Of a DNA stretch of 40,967 bases, positions 38,275-40,967 are shown one piece after another (the first letter of the stretch is position 1; each line of letters opens with the position of its first letter). Under the pieces are notes generated by a model. The model had not been told where the DNA came from and searched no databases. It saw only the letters and a list, made by a program, of their open reading frames with translations. Source of the stretch: Spirochaeta sp. LUC14_002_19_P3 (lineage in GTDB: Bacteria > Spirochaetota > Spirochaetia > DSM-2461); the NCBI GenBank assembly GCA_002084135.1, contig MUIB01000139.1, positions 1 to 40,967 on the forward strand, read 5' to 3'. Both the position numbers and the translations under genes were made by a program.

Positions 38275-40683
38275 TTAGCCTCCCGCCCGGTTGAGTTCAT
38301 TATTGGTAATTTTTCCCGATAGCCGCGGCAGTGCCAGGCGTATAACTTCGTCGATGCAGGAAACCGGGTGAAATGTGATGCCTTTTTTCACATTGTCCGG
38401 TATGTCTTCGAGGTCCCGGAGATTGGCTTCGGGGATGATGATGTTTTTCAGTCCGTAGCGCTGGGCGGCTATGGTTTTTTCCTTTAGGCCGCCGATGGCC
38501 AGAACTTTGCCGGTAAGGCTTATTTCCCCGGTCATGGCGAGGGAGTTTTTCATTTTGGTGCCGGTTATCAGGGAGATGAGCGCGGTTGTCATGGTAATGC
38601 CGGCTGAGGGGCCATCTTTGGGTGTGGCTCCGGCGGGGATGTGAAGGTGGAGTAGATGGGTGTTGAAGAAGTTCTGCTTGTCCGGGAAAAAGATTTCCGC
38701 CAATTTGCGGGCTTTGGTGTAGGCTATGGAGGCCGATTCCTTCATTATGTCGCCCATCTGGCCGGTGAGTTTATAGCCGCTTTTTGATTTTACGGCATCG
38801 GCTTCTATAACAAGAACGGCACCGCCCATGCTGGTCCAGGCCAGCCCCAAGGCCATGCCGGGGAGGAGGTTTTTATTGAGCTCTTCTTCACGGAAGTGGG
38901 GCTTTTTCAGGTAGTCTTCCAGAATATCCGCCTTGATGAGGACGGGTATCTCTGTTTCATTCTCCAGCACTTTGCGGGCAACTTTGCGGTGTATTCTATC
39001 TACGGCTTTTTCATAGGCTCGCATTCCCGCATCGCGGGCATAGCCTTCGGCTATGGCTTTAAGGGCTGTTTTATTGTAGCGAATCTGACCTTTTTTCAAG
39101 CCGTGTTTTTTCAGGCTTTTGGGTATAAGGTAGCGCTTGGCTATTTCTATCTTTTCATCCACCACATAGCCCGAGAGACGGATAATTTCCATGCGATCGA
39201 TGAGCGGCTGGGGGATGGTGTCCAGGGTGTTGGCGGTGGCAATGAAGACGATGTGGGAAAGATCGAAAGGTAAGTCCAGATAATGGTCGCGGAAGCTGAT
39301 ATTCTGCTCCGGGTCCAGCACTTCCAGGAGGGCAGAGGAGGGATCGCCCTGATAACTGCTTCCCAGCTTGTCGATTTCATCTATCATAAACACGGGGGCG
39401 CGGGATTTAACGATTTTGAGTCCCTGTATAACTTTACCCGGCATGGCTCCAACGTAGGTGCGGCGGTGGCCTTTTATTTCGGCTTCGTCTCTCATGCCGC
39501 CAACGGAAAAGCGGAAGAAAGGGCGGTTCATAGACCGGGCAATGGATTTGCCGATGGAAGTTTTTCCTACTCCTGGGGGGCCTACAAGGAGGATAATTGA
39601 GCCTTTGGAATCGTGCTTTATTTTTCTTACGGCCAGATATTCAAGTATCCGTTCCTTCACATCCTCCAACCCATAGTGATCTTCATCAAGAATGCCGGAG
39701 GCATTTTGCATATCAATTTCATCTGCCGGCGGTTCAGTCCAGGGCAGGGAGATAATCCAGTCCAGGTAATTGCGTGTTACGATGTATTCACTGCTGGAGG
39801 GTTCCATAATGCGGTACTTTTCCATTTCCTGCTCTACCTGCTCGGCTATTTCTCCTTCAAAATGAAACTCTTCAATAATTTTCTGAAATTTCTGATATTC
39901 GCTGGATCGGGCATCGGCGGGTTCGCCCAGCTCCTTTTTTATGGCTTTAATTTCTTCCCTCAGGAAGTATTCCCGCTGGCTTTTTTCAATTTTTTCGTTT
40001 ATTTCGCCTACGATGCGGCGCTGTATTTTGGATAGCTCATGTTCCTTTTTTATGTAGATGAGCACTTTTTCCATGCGCTTTTTAACATTGAGTGCTGCCA
40101 GAACCTCCTGCTGTTTGTCCCGGTCTATGTTGAGAATGCCGGTAATGAAGTCGGCAATTTTTCCCGGTGCGTCTATGTTTACCATGTTCAGGCGCATTTC
40201 TTCAGAAAACACGGGGTTGCCTTCCATAATTTGCTTCATTTCAGAAAGAAGGGCGCGGGTGAGTCCTTTTATTTCAATGTCTTCGGGGTTATATTCATCG
40301 TTGAGGTATTCCACCGTGGCCAGGTAGGGGCTTTCATCATTAAGAATTTTCTTGATTCGAAAGCGCATGTAGGTGCCGATGTAGATGTTTATTCCGCCGT
40401 CGGGCAGGTTCATGCGCTTGATTATCCGGGCAACAGTGCCAACTTTGTGCAGTTCATTCCGGCTGGGGGGATCGGCTTCGGGATCGGTTGTAAGCACCAT
40501 ACCGATAACTTTATCATTCTCAATAACCTTGTTAATAACGGCAATTTCATCCATGTTGCTAAGCATTATGGGGGTTACAATTCCCGGAAAGATGGGCTTC
40601 CCCTGAAGTGGAATAACATAAATTCGATTGGGAAGGGCTTCCGCCAAGGATATAACCTGATTTTCGTCTTGTTTATCACTCAT
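38275..40683 (-). CDS. lon: ATP-dependent protease Lon
   Basis: 802 aa; Walker A GPPGVGKTSIGKSIARSMNR, catalytic PKDGPSAGITM. Confidence 0.97.
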   Translation of the reverse strand: MSDKQDENQVISLAEALPNRIYVIPLQGKPIFPGIVTPIMLSNMDEIAVINKVIENDKVIGMVLTTDPEADPPSRNELHKVGTVARIIKRMNLPDGGINIYIGTYMRFRIKKILNDESPYLATVEYLNDEYNPEDIEIKGLTRALLSEMKQIMEGNPVFSEEMRLNMVNIDAPGKIADFITGILNIDRDKQQEVLAALNVKKRMEKVLIYIKKEHELSKIQRRIVGEINEKIEKSQREYFLREEIKAIKKELGEPADARSSEYQKFQKIIEEFHFEGEIAEQVEQEMEKYRIMEPSSSEYIVTRNYLDWIISLPWTEPPADEIDMQNASGILDEDHYGLEDVKERILEYLAVRKIKHDSKGSIILLVGPPGVGKTSIGKSIARSMNRPFFRFSVGGMRDEAEIKGHRRTYVGAMPGKVIQGLKIVKSRAPVFMIDEIDKLGSSYQGDPSSALLEVLDPEQNISFRDHYLDLPFDLSHIVFIATANTLDTIPQPLIDRMEIIRLSGYVVDEKIEIAKRYLIPKSLKKHGLKKGQIRYNKTALKAIAEGYARDAGMRAYEKAVDRIHRKVARKVLENETEIPVLIKADILEDYLKKPHFREEELNKNLLPGMALGLAWTSMGGAVLVIEADAVKSKSGYKLTGQMGDIMKESASIAYTKARKLAEIFFPDKQNFFNTHLLHLHIPAGATPKDGPSAGITMTTALISLITGTKMKNSLAMTGEISLTGKVLAIGGLKEKTIAAQRYGLKNIIIPEANLRDLEDIPDNVKKGITFHPVSCIDEVIRLALPRLSGKITNNELNRAGG

Positions 40684-40691
40684 AACTCAAT

Positions 40692-40720
40692 AAAATACTA
40701 AGCAAAGTGAGATTTTTCAA
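40692..40720 (-). promoter_or_regulatory. Putative lon promoter
   Basis: Minus strand TTGAAA (40715-40720)-N17-TATTTT (40692-40697), just upstream of the ATG at 40683. Confidence 0.5.
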
Positions 40721-40826
40721 GGGGAGTAGCTGAAAGTTCACGGAAGAATTTTCATGGGAATGGGGGAGGGTAGGCTGGAGCTTTTAGGCTGGAGGCTTCA
40801 GGTTCGGGGTATGGTTTTTCCTTGTC

Positions 40827-40860
40827 CACCTGCCTGCGCCGAGGCTTCGGCAGGCAGGTG
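40827..40860. repeat. Long GC-rich hairpin upstream of lon
   Basis: CACCTGCCTGC-GCCGAGGCTTCG-GCAGGCAGGTG; perfect 11-bp arms. Confidence 0.65.
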
Positions 40861-40967
40861 AAGGGCGCGAAAAGGTGCAAGGGGTGATTTTTGGCTCTTC
40901 AGGAAATTATGTTGAAGGAGGCATTAAATCCAGCTCGCCCAAATAAAAGAGAATTGTATTTTTGAAC

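Overview
The window is a chromosomal segment that looks spirochaete-like (Treponema-type gene content; inferred from protein families only), mostly coded on the minus strand. Recognisable modules, left to right: accB-accC-accD; a GH57-family protein; a complete six-gene rnf operon (rnfC-D-G-E-A-B in transcription order) preceded by two large uncharacterised membrane-protein genes; a coiled-coil tandem-repeat gene; ilvC (class II KARI) and an ornithine carbamoyltransferase gene; an aminotransferase; metF and ade on the plus strand; three adjacent modular lipoprotein genes with ~95-115 aa 'YYYA...LYAVA.N' repeats, two of which also carry kelch-like C-termini; a suf operon (sufC-B-D-Rieske-S-U) interrupted by an AT-rich restriction-modification cassette; an Rrf2 regulator plus sufT-like gene; and lon. 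The strongest observations are: (1) two near-identical promoter/operator units (TTGACA-N17-TATYTT followed by ATACTAYCATAATAGTCG) upstream of rrf2-sufT and sufC, which suggests a lineage-specific Rrf2 Fe-S regulon operator; (2) an R-M cassette between the Rieske gene and sufS; (3) a three-gene lipoprotein family of unknown function; (4) a ~154-bp dispersed MITE-like repeat present twice, with a possible remnant; (5) two copies of a GC-rich structured intergenic element; (6) a GH57 homologue in which the conserved nucleophile position appears to be Gly. No CRISPR array, rRNA or tRNA was recognised. All family assignments come from reading the translations, with no database search.
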